Positions 1 through 29,102 of a stretch of 64,000 nucleotides of DNA are shown here, piece after piece (position 1 is the first letter of the stretch; each line of letters opens with the position of its first letter). The notes beneath the pieces are model-generated. The model did no database searches, had not been told where the DNA came from, and saw nothing but the letters and a program-made list of their open reading frames with translations. The position numbers and the translations under genes were made by a program. Source of the stretch: Pagrus major (lineage: Eukaryota > Chordata > Actinopteri > Spariformes > Sparidae); assembly GCF_040436345.1 (NCBI RefSeq), contig NC_133221.1:18535165-18599164 (forward strand), written 5' to 3'.

Positions 1-584
1 ATACAATAGAGATGTGCATGACTGATAGAGAAGTAAGATCCTCATTCTAGGAAAAATAGGGAACCATTTGGTGCAACAGTCATTGCCAAAATGGGGCGTA
101 TAAATCATTGCTAATGAATTGGGTCACTTTAGGGACATTACATCAGCATTAGTATAATGATGATGAAGCAGGTAGTTCCCAAAACCTCTGCCAACAACAG
201 TGCAGTAATACAACAAAGAATACACAGGGATTTCTAAATCACCTCAATCATTTCATCATGGAAAATTTAAAGATTGAAGAAAAACAGACCAAAGGTTTGC
301 AATCTCAGAAAATAAAAACATGTTTTTATATGTACTTTCGGGCTTGACCTACTTCGGCATTTTATTCAGTATCTAACTATAGATTACGGGGAAACAAATT
401 TCTATTTATGAAAAAAGTGGAAGCAAACTTTTTTTATATCATTACTTTAAGCTTCAAAATAACGGAAGTGTCTGGCTAGGTCCCATGATGAGTGTGTTGT
501 ACAAAAAACATGAAAAAACATGTCAAAGACATTTTCACAGTAATTAAGACGATGACAACGACAATGTACAATAAGCATCTAAAC
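1..584. other. 5' flank, no gene recognised
   Basis: This stretch is AT-rich. I see no conserved coding segment on either strand; the short open frames have no recognisable motif. It ends at the target duplication of the MITE that starts at 585. Confidence 0.5.
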
Positions 585-910
585 CAGGGCTGCCCAAAGT
601 AGAGCCGATGGTCCGTTGTGAGGTTTGATTTGGCTTGCCAGATGTTTCTAGCATTAACTTTTGAAAAAAATAAAATATGAATCAATGTTATTGCTGGGTT
701 TTTTGCAAGATAAATTGCTCTTAGTTACTTTTCCGAACCTGAGCACTGCAGGCAGAATCAGCAAATTAACAAATTGGGTCAGACTTGGATCACCAGACCA
801 TTTTGCATCTTAACGAAACAATGCAATACAATAGGTGCTTGCTCTTGGCCCGTGGTCCATTATTAAGTTTCAGTTTTGACCCTCCAGGAGAAAAAGTTGG
901 GGCACCCCTG
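585..910. mobile_element. hAT-type MITE with perfect 8-bp target duplication
   Basis: The element starts CAGGGCTGCCCAAAGT and ends in the imperfect inverse GTTGGGGCACCCCTG. It is flanked on both sides by ATCTAAAC (577-584 and 911-918). The CAGGG terminus and 8-bp duplication are hallmarks of hAT transposons. At 326 bp with no usable open frame, it is a non-autonomous copy. It lies about 0.6-1.0 kb upstream of the mmp9 start codon. Confidence 0.85.
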
Positions 911-1295
911 ATCTAAACATTGTGTTTATACTCTCTTTAGGTTATTTTCTACAAGTTTTTATGATGTAAATTCTTAAGATGATAGCTACTTTAACAGCTT
1001 TCACAGTTATTTGTCATTTGGTTAATAATTTGTGTGGGTTTCCAGGCAGAATTTTAACAATAATATGAATACAACCATAATAATTTGCCACCATAATTTG
1101 TCTCATTTACCACTGCCATTGTCTACTCAACACACCACATCCCTTCTAGGCTGAAATATTTCCAAACAAGAACAATTAGTTCACCACTCATTAGCTGTTA
1201 GGTAAAGCTAAATGTGGATATTTTGGAAATTCCCCACGTCCATTAAACCACTACCGTCTGTCAAGATGTAGTGGGAGGGTTTGAGGTTAGTAGTA

Positions 1296-1336
1296 GGCGG
1301 GAGCGAGGTGACTAAGGCTTTACATTGCATAAAAAC
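1296..1336 (+). promoter_or_regulatory. mmp9: Candidate mmp9 core promoter (GC box, AP-1-like site, TATA-like box)
   Basis: A GGCGGG box (1296-1301), a TGACTAA AP-1-type site (1309-1315) and a CATAAAAA TATA-like element (about 1328-1335) lie in 40 bp, about 220 bp upstream of the mmp9 ATG. AP-1, Sp1 and a TATA-like box are established parts of mammalian MMP9 promoters. The transcription start is not visible, so the assignment is inferred from motif order and position. Confidence 0.45.
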
Positions 1337-1551
1337 AAGGTCCACAAGCTCAAGCAAGGGCACAAAGCAGAGACAACAACAAGAGTCACCAGTCAAAACA
1401 AAGAGGAAAGCCAACACTGAAGGAGAGACACTGTTGACTTCAGCAGAGAAGCTTTTCACTTATTTTTTTTTCTAACTGAGCACTTGTTCACTGCAAGACT
1501 TTAGACCCTTTTTTTTTTAGATATTTGCAGCAGCCTACTAAAAATCTCATC

Positions 1552-6010
<4,459 letters not shown>

Positions 6011-6576
6011 GGAGACGAACACACAGGGATGAGCTGGAAATCGTCTGTAATGTGGTAGCATTTATTTATCTCTTCTGGGAAAATGAGATGCAGTATTTGT
6101 GTATAGCACCTGTTGTATGTTTGTGCTTTCTGGGATGTGAATAACTGGCCACCACGGTTGCTGGCTAATTCTGAAACATACAGCATTGACTTAAAATTAA
6201 GTCAGAGGCCCAAAAGGAGAGCAAGACACTACCCTGCTCCCAGTCGGATCGTCTGTGAATTTATTATGGTGGTCTAAAATTTAAGAGCCATAAACACAAT
6301 TAAACTATTCTTAAAAACTATCTGGATCAGATTCCAGATATTTAATTTCTTTATGTCTGACAGGTTCAGACTTTTAACAGTATTGGATTATTTTGGTATT
6401 TATAGCAATTATCTTATTTTTGTGTCCACAAGCTTGTTTGTTTTGTATAATTCTGTGTTTATTTCTAAATATGGCTTTAAAGCCAATTACTTGCACTGGA
6501 AGACAATGCATGTCTCCTTCACTGAAATTATTTATGTGACTGATGTGTTTTGTATTAAAGTTTTAACTTTCAATGC

Positions 6577-6582
6577 AATAAA
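6577..6582 (+). other. mmp9: mmp9 polyadenylation signal AATAAA
   Basis: This is the canonical hexamer about 570 bp after the mmp9 stop codon. The intervening sequence is AT-rich with no open frame of note, consistent with a 3' untranslated region. Confidence 0.6.
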
Positions 6583-6599
6583 CATTCCAAGAGAACTAC

Positions 6600-7440
6600 C
6601 TGCCACTGTCCTCTGTCTCAATCCTTTACTATAGCACATGGATTATCTGACAACAACACTATCATTCCCACATCCGATACTACATTTGAATCTATGTTCC
6701 CACAACTACGCTTCTCAAAATGAGTTAGGGATATTTGGGATATGGGCACATATATGCGTGTGCATGAATATGCAATAAAAGTCAAATGAAATGTGTTGCA
6801 TCATTTTTGGGGACCAAAATAAAAATTTTTTTTTTAGATATGTCACAGAATGAAGACAAAAATATCCCAAACTAATTCTGAGTAGTGTATGAGGGATGGA
6901 AGTAACAAAAAATAAATGATAAAAATGGAGGTGACAGAATTACATGTGAAATAAAACAAAGGGGTAAAAATGCCTGTGAAATGAAAAATGGATCGTGCTA
7001 TGATGAAAACAGAGTCATGTTTACCATCTATCCTGTCTTACACTCATAAATCACAAATGTCATTAGGAAAGTGGCCTCAAGGATGAAAGTAACATAAAAT
7101 AATAATTAAAAAAAATACTTCCACCCTTCATACACAGCCGCAAAAACACAGGCTACATTATGTGTCCTGCGGACATGTCACTTATTTACTTCCTGCTGTA
7201 TTGATTATCAACACTGAAAACAACAGCCCGATGTGTATACATATTACTCCGCATCCAATTGCGTAATACGCCTTCCTCTAAAAACAATAGTCCACCAAGT
7301 GATTGTAAACATCACATTAACCGAATCTGAAGAAACCAAAAAACGGCCAATCTGCCAGTAAATACGAACAGTTGAATAATCACATATATAGAAAAATGTT
7401 TGGTTAAACAACGAGCCAGTTTTCAACAAAAAAATAAATA
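6600..7440. other. Intergenic region between mmp9 and znf335
   Basis: AT-rich sequence with no conserved coding segment. I see nothing beyond scattered A/T runs. Confidence 0.5.
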
Positions 7441-7800
7441 AGATCCGGTTGCACGGACAGGAAGCAAGGAGAGTCTCATGGCGCCCGACTAGAATGAAGC
7501 AACAATTATCGGTTACTAATTTCTGTTCTATTTAGCGCATCTACACTAAAGGATACCTTTCTACACGAAAACGTACGGTAAGAAAAAAGCGTGGAGATTC
7601 TAGTGCCGGGGAGGGAAAATGTTTTCATTTTCTTCAGGGAGAGCATTTGGGCGGTCTGCCGCAGCTGAGGCCCTCGAGGTCCCCAGTAGAGCTCTCAGAA
7701 TGCCTGAGTGTAAAATCGGGCTGCCTGGTGTAAAATGGCGACGCGGAGCAGGCAGGATGAAGGGCAGCTAGGCCCGTTTTTAAACGGCTAGCACGCGTTG
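7441..7800 (+). promoter_or_regulatory. znf335: Candidate znf335 promoter and noncoding first exon, with YY1 site
   Basis: The sequence turns abruptly CpG-richer than its flanks. An ETS-like CAGGAAGC lies near 7459, ATGGCGCC near 7479, and AAAATGGCGAC (7732-7742) fits the YY1 consensus common near housekeeping start sites. A good splice donor, ACG followed by GTAAGA, lies at 7577/7578, so a noncoding exon of about 7460-7577 spliced to the coding exon acceptor at 9517/9518 is plausible. The exon is inferred and its 5' end is unknown. The following intron (about 7578-9517) shows no other gene. Confidence 0.45.
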
Positions 7801-9519
7801 TGTTGAACGCTGTTGATGTGTCAACTTGCTTAGATCAATGACAAGTTCTTCGTTCAATAGCGGTATCCTGTCCAACCACGGAAACTGTCATTGTATAAGT
7901 GCGAGACATTTATATGTGATGTGCAGCCTCTTTAAATAAGATTCCGAGCAACAGTGACAACACTGCTAGTTAGCCAGCTAAAAGCTAACGTTAGCTGTTC
8001 TGGTTAACGTCGGCAGTAAGTTTCTGTATAGCTTAGCTAGCTGTTTACCAAGGGTGATGTCATTTTACAAGTATTGTCATACTTGACCAGTTAAAACGTA
8101 AACTGTTCACACCGACAGTAAATCCCTTTAATCACAGCAACATTGAGTACACATCCTTGAGTAAAGAAACTTCATGTTGCTAATAATAGTGTATACAGAC
8201 AACATGCATCGGCTAGGGTAAAAGCTGTGTTACTTGTGTAGATTAACTCCAGGAGCAGTTACGTTGGTTTTAACATTTGCCACATAAACACTGTTCTGAA
8301 CACATGATTAACCACGTCATGATAGATAAACATCAGAAAACTCCTTTACTAACGTGAATATAGCAAAAGGATCGTGTGCAAAAGACCTGCAATCAAGGAA
8401 AAGTCTTGGTATATTAATACATTTTTCATACTATCACAATTCATGTCTATTTATTTATCCCAGGATAAGACAACATAATTTGCCCAAAGGAGATTTACAA
8501 TCTGTCACCTGCAGCATAGGAAATGTTTTGTCCTTACAAAAAAAATGAACTGTAAATGTTGTGGAGCAAAAGTTTAATGTGTCAGTAAGTCACAACATAC
8601 TTATACATATACTGTGTCACTCTCCACCACTGCATAAGGATTTAGCTATTTCAAACTTTGTTTCCATCTGCATTCTATTTGGAAAGATAGAATTACTTTT
8701 TCCTCACCCAAGAAACTTCAGTCCTACCTGCAGCATCTGGTCTTTATAAAGAGAAAAGACAAGGTGTTAGTACCTGTATGATAATAACATTATTGACCAA
8801 TTTATCCAACCTCTTCATGAAGTATGACAATGAATTGAATTTGTTTATTGAGATTCAGTGAAATAAATCAAACAAACAACGAAAAACTTTATTAAAGCTT
8901 TCTTAATTTCTTCTCAATCAGAAAATATTCCCTCCCATCACCTTTAAAGAGTTAAATACTGACAGCCAGACTACAATACACTAAATTGAAAACATAAAAT
9001 GAACACAGATTTGAGTCATCATGTCTGAAGTCAAGTCACAAGTCTTTAACTTACAAGTTGAAGTAGAGTCTCCTGTCATTTATTTTCTGTCAAGTCATCA
9101 AAACAGTGAGTTGAGTCAACTCGAGTCCACATCTCTGCTACAAACCTATCATTGGCGTACTTCCAACATTTTTCCAGTTAGTTGGCCCTCTGCTAGAGTT
9201 AATGAGACAGATGGGCAACATGCCCTTAGTTACCTTATATAACCTTCTTCACAGTTGAGAAAGTTTGAAAAATGGCCCCTGTTCCAGCAGGTCTTGAAGG
9301 TCTTACTATTTACACTCTTTGCTGTTTATCAAGGGACAAATTAGCAGGAACTATAAAATACCTTAAATCCTCCAAACACTCAAACAGCTGTCCTATGGCA
9401 AGTAACTAAGCAGCTAGAAATGAGTTATGTTTATCATAACACAATGAACTTGCAGGTGACTGAAGTATGCTTTAAAAATGACACAAAATGACTTCTTGTT
9501 TTTATTTTTGTGGATAGTT

Positions 9520-19441
<9,922 letters not shown>

Positions 19442-20002
19442 ACGGTTTTTTAAACCTACCTGGGTTCAAACCTGCACAGAGCAGGACCAACACAAACCAC
19501 TATGAGCTGACAAGTACAGTGACCTCAACTTATTTATGCATTCAGCTGGCTGTGAACTACAGAATCATCTGCTCGAGGGCGATCGCACTGTTCAATGAGG
19601 TGAACAGCTTTTTGTAAATTCAAGTTATTGCACCCATTGCTTCTAACTTAATCATAGGGGCTGTGCATTTAAGAGTTAATTTAGGCAAGATTGGTGAATT
19701 CTTAAAAATGATTTGTGTCTATGTGCCTCAACTGCTTCCATTTGCGAGACAATGTTATTAACGAAAATCAAATGGCTTATATCAATTATACAGCTCATCC
19801 AAGCGAACATTTAAGTTTTTGAATGGAGTAGTGAAAAGGGAGTGTTTATTTTTCATCTGTAATCAGATATGATTGTTGTTAATCTGCAGCATTGTGTTTT
19901 CTGAATGTACATACTTTTTTCCATTTGTCTTCTGTTCTGTGATGGAGGAGATGTGTTGATTTGGTGAATATGAACTGTTTAATAAGCTGAAAGCTGACAC
20001 CA

Positions 20003-20008
20003 AATAAA
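20003..20008 (+). other. znf335: znf335 polyadenylation signal AATAAA
   Basis: Canonical hexamer about 560 bp downstream of the stop codon, after an AT-rich 3' untranslated stretch with no open frame of note. Confidence 0.6.
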
Positions 20009-20370
20009 TCACTTTACGTATACTTTTATGTCAAGATCTTGTTCTTACGGGTCCCATATTGCGGAAAGTAATACTTCTCTCGTTTTTCATTATAAAGCAG
20101 GTCTAGGTGAATGTATTAAAAGGCTCAATTCACAGAGAAATACACACAGCCTGTTTTCAGAAGCTGTCCATTCAAGCGACCCGTCAGGACTTCCAGACTT
20201 ACATAAGTCACCGTCCTCAGCAATGGACAGTATGAAAAGAACAATATAATTAATAAATATAAAATGAACCTGAAAATGAGTGTAAAATGGGCCCATAAAG
20301 GTATTTACAATATATCCACTTTAAAGTATCATTATTTTAAAATGCAGTGGACAAAAAAAAGCAAAGCCAC

Positions 20371-20832
20371 AGACCATATTCAAACAGCGGCCATTTTCCT
20401 CTGACATCACATTCAGGGTGGGAAGCTCAAATTTCGTACTGCTGTTTTCAAGGTTGCAAGTCGTATAAACATAGCAAATCTTACAAACTGTTATCATTTA
20501 ACCACCTCTTGATTGATCAGCAACTGAAAAGACAATGGATAGTGACAATCCAGAGTGACATTGAGCCATATATGAAGGTAAAACAACATGCTTGAAAACC
20601 ATTAGCCTCCGTTAGACAACAGCTAAGGTGAGAATTGAACCACTTCCTAGCTAACATTACTGTATGATAGTGTTACACAATACGACAGGAAATACCTCAT
20701 TTATACCATGTTTCATTTATATTGTTTACAATTTGTCAGATTCATTATGTTTATATCACATTATCCCAACATTTGAGCTTCCCACCATGAGCGTGACGTC
20801 AGAGGAAAATGACCACCATGTGAATATGGTCT
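20371..20832. mobile_element. Foldback MITE with arms of about 62 bp
   Basis: The left arm (20371-20432) begins AGACCATATTCAAACAG and runs through CATTTTCCTCTGAC. The right arm (20771-20832) is its imperfect inverse complement, ending GTGAATATGGTCT. The interior (about 340 bp) has no coding signal. This fits a non-autonomous foldback DNA transposon. No target duplication was assigned, so outer borders may extend. The rest of 20010-21370 holds no recognised gene. Confidence 0.7.
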
Positions 20833-21375
20833 ATTACAAAACAATCACTCTGCTCCCACATTCAGTCAGAAATGAGTTGATCCAACTCGTTGTGAGGCTG
20901 TAATTTGTGGTTACATTGCACAATGATGTACTGAAGGCATTTCCAGCATGTGTCAATGCTCCTTGTATAGGGAAGGATGCAATGACAGCCACTCTTGAGC
21001 AATGTAATATAATACAACACAAACATGCCACAACCTACGACCTCAAAAATGATCCTGACTGTCATCATCATTAGTTTCAAAAGTGTTGTTGTTGTTGGTT
21101 ATATCACAGGTGTTCCTGCTCCTGTGTCCACTCCATGTGTGTCTGCATTATATGGAAACAGTTAACATTCGGTTAAAAAAAAAAGTTAAAAATGAAACAA
21201 ATCCATAGTGTGCCACAACAATCCTCAAAGAGACGACAGCCTCGCGTGGAACACATCTGTCTGTTCCCTCCAGCTGATGTACTTCCTCTTTTCTTCACCA
21301 AGGAGGGGCTTAGATCCTCTAAAAAGACTGGAAAACCATCAAAAGTGCTGAGTGTCACTGAGCATTACACTGAAG

Positions 21376-22816
21376 ATGAAGATTTCATTTGTCTTCCTAT
21401 TTTTATTAGGTATGATTAATTTTTTTTTTTTTTTTACACAAAGGCAAATTTGATAATTTTCTGTTCTCCAGTGCCTGTTATAACTAATTAATATTTGTTT
21501 TCCAGATATCCCTCATCTGAAGGGGCAGCAGAGGATTGAGGAGTTCGAACACGTTGTGCTGAGACTCGCCTTCCCTTCATTTTACAATACTTACAACAAG
21601 TCCTGCTGTAAACTCTATCCAGCGGGATGTTATAATCTGCTGGACAACACAGGATATGTCTGTGATTTACTGAAAGGCAGAGTTGCAATAACCGAGAGTG
21701 ATGGCTGGATAGAATTTAAAATATCGAATGTACGGTTTGAGGACGGAGGCTATTACAGATGTTTTGTGCTGGGAACTCAAAACCGTGTCTACAGTGATTA
21801 CTACGTGGAGGTTTCTGGTAAGCAGTCTTATAATCTTCTCTCATGTGATGTTATTAATGTGCATTGTGCGATAGCCTCTAACGCTCAGGCCAAGCCTGGA
21901 TTATTACAGCTTCATAAGATAAATGTTTTCTTGCAAAAGGATATTTAAGTTTGTTTTCTTAAGCATGAAAAACAATTGCAAAGGTTAATTATAGCCTGAA
22001 ACTCTGGAAGCTTATTTGATATTCTTGCATTTTACAGAGGTTTCCGGTCACCATAGCCAGTCTCAGCCTGCGGTGACAACAACCATCGAAGCTCCCAACA
22101 CCTCCACAACACTCCTAGACTCCACTGGGGCTGCTCTGGCAGAGGACCACAGTGACAGCCTCAGGTATTCACTCTGCAGACTGCTCATCTTCTGCTGCTC
22201 CCTTGCTGAATAATGGATGATCTGAATGCAGTGTATTTTGTTCTTTCCCAGAGTTCCCTGGAGTTTTGGTCTGTCACTAGCTGTCATTGTGTCCTTTACA
22301 GCAATGATTTTGATCACTTCCATTATTGGTGTAGTTTTCTGCAGAGTCAAGCCCAAACGTAAACAGTCAGGTAAGTAGTTTCCTTAGATTGATGATTTGC
22401 ATGTAAAAAATATTGTGCATTTTCTTTGGAATGGGTCAATCAGACTGAACTGATATTGTTTTTCTTTGCAGACAAATATGGAGAAACTCCATGTGAGTCA
22501 GTGAAACAAGAGGCCCCGGTAAGTGCTAAACAGGGAACATGTCGCCTCTATGATTCATCGTCAGTTGTTTTTAATAGCAGATTGAATGTTTGTGCCCCAG
22601 ACTTCCTCTAAGACGCTGTCTCCTGAAAATGTTTGTCTCCCACAGGACACGAGTGGCATAGTCTACACCACAGTGGACTTCAGAGCTCACCAGAGGCCGA
22701 TGGAGGTATATGCAAACCTGAGGACGCACACAACACAAGTGGGAGCCGCTGACTCCACCTGGAGAGCAGAGGGTGATGGGGTGGTGGAGTACTCCACACT
22801 GGCAATCCACCAGTGA
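21376..22816 (+). CDS. Single Ig V-type domain receptor with cytoplasmic ITIMs (CD300-like), complete
   Basis: Predicted type I membrane inhibitory receptor. Exons: 21376-21409, 21506-21817, 22038-22164, 22252-22370, 22472-22518, 22601-22816 (or 22646-22816), all GT/AG and in phase; 284 or 269 residues. A short hydrophobic signal (MKISFVFLFLL) is split from one V-type Ig exon ending in GGYYRC. Then come a Ser/Thr-rich stalk, a transmembrane helix (about 163-188) and a tail with ITIM IVYTTV (Tyr235), YANL (Tyr250, a YxN Grb2-type site) and ITIM VEYSTL (Tyr277). Phosphorylated ITIMs recruit SHP-1/SHP-2, so inhibition of leukocyte activation is inferred. Exon phases and the CC...GC pattern resemble teleost CD300/pIgR-like genes, but the usual first Ig cysteine is missing (Leu32). 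The exact family is unsure and the ligand unknown. Confidence 0.82.
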
Positions 22817-22933
22817 ATTCATGTGAAAGTTTAGTCAGTGTCTGATTTTAATGGGACAGATTTTCTTTGTTCTTTGCATGTTTTTAAATGAATGGAATGG
22901 CAAGTACTGGTTGTGGTTCGTAATACTGAGTTT

Positions 22934-23393
22934 TTAAAGGAGACATATTTTGCTCATTTTCAGGTTCATAATTTTATTTTGGGTTATTAGCGCTCTGTCT
23001 AAAAAGGCTCTATTTTGGCTCCTGTCTCTTTAAGGTCATCCCTCCTGAATACCCAGTCTCCTCCCAATTGGTCAGCTCACACAAGCCTGAGCCAGCACCG
23101 CTAACATCAACAGAGCAGCTGTGCTAAATCAATCCGTATGTGCCAAACTAGCCGCTAGGCATAAGTTATGCAAATGTGTGACATGATGACATAGTGTGAT
23201 GTCACAAAGTCACAGAATTAAAGGCGGGACTACTGACGGGACGTTTCAGGGGCAGTGTTTTCTGTGGGACAAAGGAGCTCCCATTGGTGCAGATTTGACC
23301 TTTTTAACTTTCAAGATTTTTACATCTCAAGAACCTTTATAACACACTGAAGGAAGGGGAAAAAACAAAAAAAGCAAAATAGGTCTCCTTTAA
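22934..23393. mobile_element. TIR MITE of a common teleost family
   Basis: The ends are near-perfect inverted repeats: TTAAAGGAGACATATTTTGC at the left, and at the right a sequence whose complement differs at one position. The interior includes CTCATTTTCAGGTTCATAA and a segment resembling GGCTCCTGTCTCTTTAAG, phrases I recognise from a very common teleost interspersed repeat. Length is about 460 bp, with no open frame of note. It lies about 120 bp after the Ig receptor stop codon and may sit in its 3' untranslated region. Confidence 0.82.
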
Positions 23394-24277
23394 GACATTT
23401 ACAAGGCAGGAGGACGTAACAAAAAGAGGCATTTGGTTGCATTATGGGAAATGAAGGATCCAGCATTTTTGGAGCTTGACCTCTATAACGGATTAAAAAT
23501 CATGATATCTTGGCCTCTGCTGGTTTAAACTGTTCTTTTGTCTGTCATGGGTCCTCCAGCTTTATGGAAGTGCAATATAAAATAACTTTTAATACCTTTA
23601 AGTGTATAAAATATGTGCTGTGAAAATGAAGTGATGATGTAATTAAAGAAATGAATTGTGTGGTAAAAAAACATTTGACAAGACAAAACATTTGTTTCCA
23701 TGTGGTTTCCTCTGAACACTGTGCTCCTATTCACAGGCTGAGATAGCAGCGATGTTGTCAGATCGTGTCATCAGGTTATCTTTTGTCATATCAATGTTTT
23801 TCCTTATCAGTTTCATCTCGATTACAGCCTCAGAGGAAACCTGGCCCTCCGCTATTCTGAGAGCCGTTCGATATTCTATTCCTGGCCCTGTTCTTTCCTT
23901 TACACAAAAAAGCTGTTGGCGATTCCTCTTTGTATCATCTCTTAAAGGTCAAGTTTCTCTTAAGAGCAAATGAATAAAGAGACGGGACAGATTCTTATTC
24001 CTGTGACATTTCAGCGCAGCACTGTAACGCAAAACTGACTTTAGATATATGATCTCCATTGTAGTCACCACAGTCAGACTGACACACACACAAAACACAT
24101 ACAGAATGTTTTTAGTTGCTGTAATCAGTTTAATAAAAAGGCAGCTACAACACAGTCATGTGTATGCTTTCCACAATCTTCTATTTGCACCATTACTTTT
24201 TACATTAAATCTTCAATCAGACAAGCCCCCGCAGGGAAATACACACTTCTAGATTATCCATCAGCTGCCTTATTTGC
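23394..24277. other. Intergenic region between the Ig receptor and pepsinogen
   Basis: I see no gene. On the minus strand an ATTAAA hexamer (24129-24134) lies about 145 bp past the pepsinogen stop and may be its polyadenylation signal. Confidence 0.4.
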
Positions 24278-27465
<3,188 letters not shown>

Positions 27466-27520
27466 GTCGGTCACTTTACTGTTGGACTCAGAGGAGTGAA
27501 GTTTCAGTAGCAGAGCCCAG

Positions 27521-27530
27521 CCCTTATATA
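27521..27530 (-). promoter_or_regulatory. pga: TATA box of the pepsinogen gene
   Basis: TATATAAGGG on the minus strand lies about 56-65 bases upstream of the first ATG. A short leader after a TATA box is typical of pepsinogen genes, so transcription probably starts near 27490-27500. Confidence 0.75.
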
Positions 27531-27539
27531 CAACATATC

Positions 27540-28431
27540 AAGGTTGTGACTCCGAAATGCCCTTCTACATAACTTGATATCATGTATCAGCTGGAGATAA
27601 GAAATCTGCAATATGGTGATAAATTGCCTCTTATCTAGAAGCAAATACTCCATTAAACTATTGAACAATGAAGAGTTTTACTGGAATTATTAAACTATTT
27701 TGTGGCAACAGTGTACTGTGAAACAAAGTTTGCTTTTTAAAGTTCAAGTTTAAAGTTTTCATTTTAAATTAACTGATATTTTGTAAGTGTGTGTGTTGAT
27801 TGTCTACAGTTAAAATAATCTTAATGAATAGAAGCTGCTCTTGTCATATACATGTTTGTTTCTACAATTTTGCTGAAGCGAAATCTTACATGCAAAAGTA
27901 GTGTGACATTGCTAATGATTATCTCAGCATTGTTGATGTATTTTCCTTAATGTGGAAAACAGTTCAGCAAAATAATTCTTTGACTTTTATTATCTAACTG
28001 ATCATTTGAATATATAAGTGCAGGATAAGTGTTTACAGTGTGATACAATGTGAACTGTGTGTAGGTCAGGTGATTTGCTGTTCAAAACTTCTGTTTAACA
28101 CTGATATGGAAACTTTCCACGTGTTTCAAGGGTGTGAACTGACGTTATGTGGGCAGGTTTGTCTGATAACAGTAATACACAAAACAAAGACTTCAGGTTA
28201 TTGACTTGAAGTGTGAACAAACAATGTCAAAATTCTCGGTGAACTTTAATCTAAACTGAGTACATATACTGTGGTTTGACTTTGATTAACAAGTTGTTTT
28301 TATGCCATACTGACAGAGTTTATATTTTATAATTCATTTAATTTGAAATCCCACTCAGAACTGCTTTCATAACTTTTGGCTTTTGCATTGAATTTATTCC
28401 ATAAAATAGTGAAAGTAACATTTATCAAAGT
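27540..28431. other. Upstream region of pepsinogen, no gene recognised
   Basis: AT-rich sequence with no conserved coding segment. It contains whatever distal control elements the pepsinogen gene has, but I cannot identify any by sequence alone. Confidence 0.4.
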
Positions 28432-28684
28432 ACAGAGGTGGGAAAAGTATTATGATTCATAAATGTGAAAATACATAAATGTGACTTAAGTGACAGTAGA
28501 TACACAGGTACACAGAGTACCCCTAAAGCAGAAAAATGCCCCTTGCCAGTGTTTTAATTGTCATATTTTTCAATTATTATAATACATTAATATATTAGTA
28601 GCTTTTTTGTTGCAGCTGGTTGAGGTCAAGCTAATTTCGTTGGCCGGATTGAAGGATAGGTTTGTCAGTTTCGCAGTCGACATG

Positions 28685-29102
28685 ACATTTCTGGAGTTTT
28701 ACAGCAAAACAGTGTTGCAGCATTCTGCTAAACGACTGAAGTTGATGGTGACTTGTTTTAAAACAATGAAATAAAACCTATAAAATTGCTCCATAGAGCT
28801 CGTCTGGTGTAATCCAAGTCTCTGGAAGCCCCTGAGATCCAAAATTGATCTGAGAAGACATAATTTACACCCTCAATGTGCAGCTGAGCTCGTGCACCCA
28901 CCTCATGACAGTGAAGATTTCAGTTTAAAAAAGGGTGCAAACAACATCTTTCAACTCAATTTGGGTTCTCGTGGCTTCCGGAAACTTGGATTATGCCAGA
29001 CAAGCTGTATAGAGCAATTTAATGTTGTTGGGGTTTTTTTTGTTTTTTTTATTGTTTAGGAGAACGCTGCAACACTGTTTTGCTGTGAAGCTCCAGAAAT
29101 GT
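28685..29102. mobile_element. Foldback MITE with 42-bp inverted arms
   Basis: The left arm 28685-28726 (ACATTTCTGGAGTTTTACAG, continuing to GCAGCATTCT) and the right arm 29061-29102 (AGAACGCTGCAACACTG, continuing to CAGAAATGT) are inverse complements with about three mismatches. To the right, about 29145-29195, GATAATGACTGTATTTTCAT followed by TTTTTGGGTGAAC is a phrase common at one end of a fish repeat, so the full element may run to about 29195. Confidence 0.75.
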
